Assembly: GCF_009177065.1 (NCBI RefSeq)
Contig: NZ_WEZF01000033.1
Span: forward strand, 1 to 43,570
From: Tautonia marina
GTDB lineage: Bacteria; Planctomycetota; Planctomycetia; Isosphaerales; Isosphaeraceae
Length of the DNA: 43,570 nt
Direction: 5' to 3'
Part shown: in pieces, positions 42,602 through 43,570 of the stretch
How the letters are laid out: each line of letters starts with the position of its first letter
Position numbering within the stretch: the first letter of the stretch is position 1
Translations under genes and position numbers: made by a program
The notes under the pieces: model-generated
Told to the model about the DNA's origin: nothing
What the model saw: only the letters and a program-made list of their open reading frames with translations
The model's database searches: none

Positions 42602-43561
42602 ATGTGCCGTCCCCGCCTTTGCCTCATCACCCCCTGCCGAGACGAAGCCGCGTATGCTCGTCGGACCCTCGACAGCGTACTCGGTCAGAGCCGGCCGCCG
42701 GATCTCTGGGTGATCGTCGATGACGGCTCGACCGACGAAACGCCGGAAATTCTCGAGGATTACGCTCGGAAGCACGACTGCATTCGGGTCATCCGGCGAC
42801 CGGATCGCGGGATCCGCAAGGTCGGCCCTGGTGTGATCGACGCGTTCTATGCCGGCTATGAAACCATTCGGTCGCTTGAGTTTGATTACATTTGCAAGCT
42901 CGATCTCGATCTGGACCTTCCCCCTCGTTACTTCGAGATCCTCATCGACCGGATGGAGGCCGACCCCCGGATCGGCACCTGTAGCGGCAAGCCCTACTTT
43001 CGCCAGGGGGAGCACCTCGTCAGCGAGATGTGCGGCGATGAAAATTCGGTTGGCATGACCAAGCTCTACCGCCGCCAGTGCTTCGAGCAGATCGGCGGGT
43101 TCGTCGAGGAAGTCATGTGGGACGGGATCGACGGGCACCGTTGCCGGATGCTCGGCTGGATCGCCGCGAGCTGGGATGACCCGGACTTGCGCTTCGAGCA
43201 CCTCCGGCCGATGGGAAGCAGTCACAAGGGGTGGTGGACCGGACGCGCCCGGCATGGGTTCGGTCAGTACTACATGGGGACGATCCCCTCGTACATGATT
43301 GCCAGTGCCTTGTTTCGGATGACACGGCCACCGCTCGTCGTTGGGGGGCTGGCCATGCTCTCCGGATACTTCGGGGCCTTACTCCGAGGGGCCGATCGCT
43401 ACAACGACGCCAAGTTCCGCCGCTTCCTGCGCGGCTATCAGCGCCGCTGCCTGCTCTTTGGTAAGGCTCGGACCACCCGGAACTACGAGCAGCGACTGGC
43501 CGCTCAGTGGTCTCCCGACGCTCCGCCTTCCGGTGCGCTGTCGAATCGCTCGTACGCCTGA
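42602..43561 (+). CDS. Family 2 glycosyltransferase
   Basis: 319 residues, complete, ending 9 bp before the window edge. GT-A motifs are CLITPCRDEAAYARRTLDSV, WVIVDDGSTDETPEIL, and YICKLDLDLDLPPRYFEIL (DxD), then GTCSGKPYF and MTKLYRRQCFEQIGGFVEEVMWDGIDGHRC across the acceptor region. A hydrophobic C-terminal segment (PLVVGGLAMLSGYFGALL) suggests membrane association. It follows asnB by 33 bp and closes the visible operon. Transfer of a sugar to the growing lipid-linked glycan is inferred. Confidence 0.9.
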   Translation: MCRPRLCLITPCRDEAAYARRTLDSVLGQSRPPDLWVIVDDGSTDETPEILEDYARKHDCIRVIRRPDRGIRKVGPGVIDAFYAGYETIRSLEFDYICKLDLDLDLPPRYFEILIDRMEADPRIGTCSGKPYFRQGEHLVSEMCGDENSVGMTKLYRRQCFEQIGGFVEEVMWDGIDGHRCRMLGWIAASWDDPDLRFEHLRPMGSSHKGWWTGRARHGFGQYYMGTIPSYMIASALFRMTRPPLVVGGLAMLSGYFGALLRGADRYNDAKFRRFLRGYQRRCLLFGKARTTRNYEQRLAAQWSPDAPPSGALSNRSYA

Positions 43562-43570
43562 TCTACCGCT

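Overview
The window reads as accessory DNA, most likely a plasmid, from a GC-rich Planctomycete. An Isosphaeraceae-like host is my inference. Lineage clues are a giant surface protein with a LEPRxLL-like N-terminal motif (LELMESRTLLA), an exosortase/PEP-CTERM system, many GTG/TTG starts with good Shine-Dalgarno sequences, and large TPR proteins. The plasmid reading rests on one compact replication and partition module. This comprises at least seven iterons at 20139-20761, a replication initiator gene at 20992-22530, a ribbon-helix-helix protein (23916-24383) and a ParA ATPase (24534-25424). Immediately upstream of parA lies a roughly 0.9 kb array of CAAGG/CCTTG pentamers that looks like a centromere.

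Layout. 1-850: a degenerate 194-bp tandem repeat and no gene. 851-4348 (-): secreted beta-helix/DUF11 protein. 5218-12331 (+): a glycan operon with galE, a GT2 glycosyltransferase, a sialyltransferase-like GT-B enzyme, a GT4 glycosyltransferase, and an O-antigen polymerase/ligase fused to TPRs. 12585-17621 (+): a 1678-residue LamG/PKD/beta-helix surface protein. 17758-18216 (-): Hsp20. 18827-19951 (+): double-FHA protein. 20139-26445: replication origin, rep, an acyltransferase gene, the par genes and the pentamer array. 26461-27942: no gene I can defend. 27943-29541 (+): initiating sugar transferase and EpsI. 30286-30951 (+): one PEP-CTERM protein with its own terminator. 31466-35887 (-): very large TPR protein. 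36174-43561 (+): Wzc-type co-polymerase/tyrosine kinase, exosortase, GT26 glycosyltransferase, asparagine synthase-like amidotransferase and GT2.

How it fits together. The PglC/WcaJ-type transferase starts a lipid-linked glycan. GalE supplies a UDP-sugar, and the GT2, GT4, GT26 and sialyltransferase-like enzymes extend the chain. The polymerase and Wzc control assembly and length, and AsnB may amidate a precursor. The exosortase and EpsI process the PEP-CTERM protein at the envelope, probably alongside the exported polysaccharide. I see no Wzx flippase, no Wza/GfcB outer-membrane exporter and no PrsK/PrsR regulators here, so the system either uses genes elsewhere in the genome or is unconventional.

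The most unusual sequence is the CAAGG/CCTTG array at 25583-26445, followed by the two-class, 33-bp-phased iteron block at 20674-20761.
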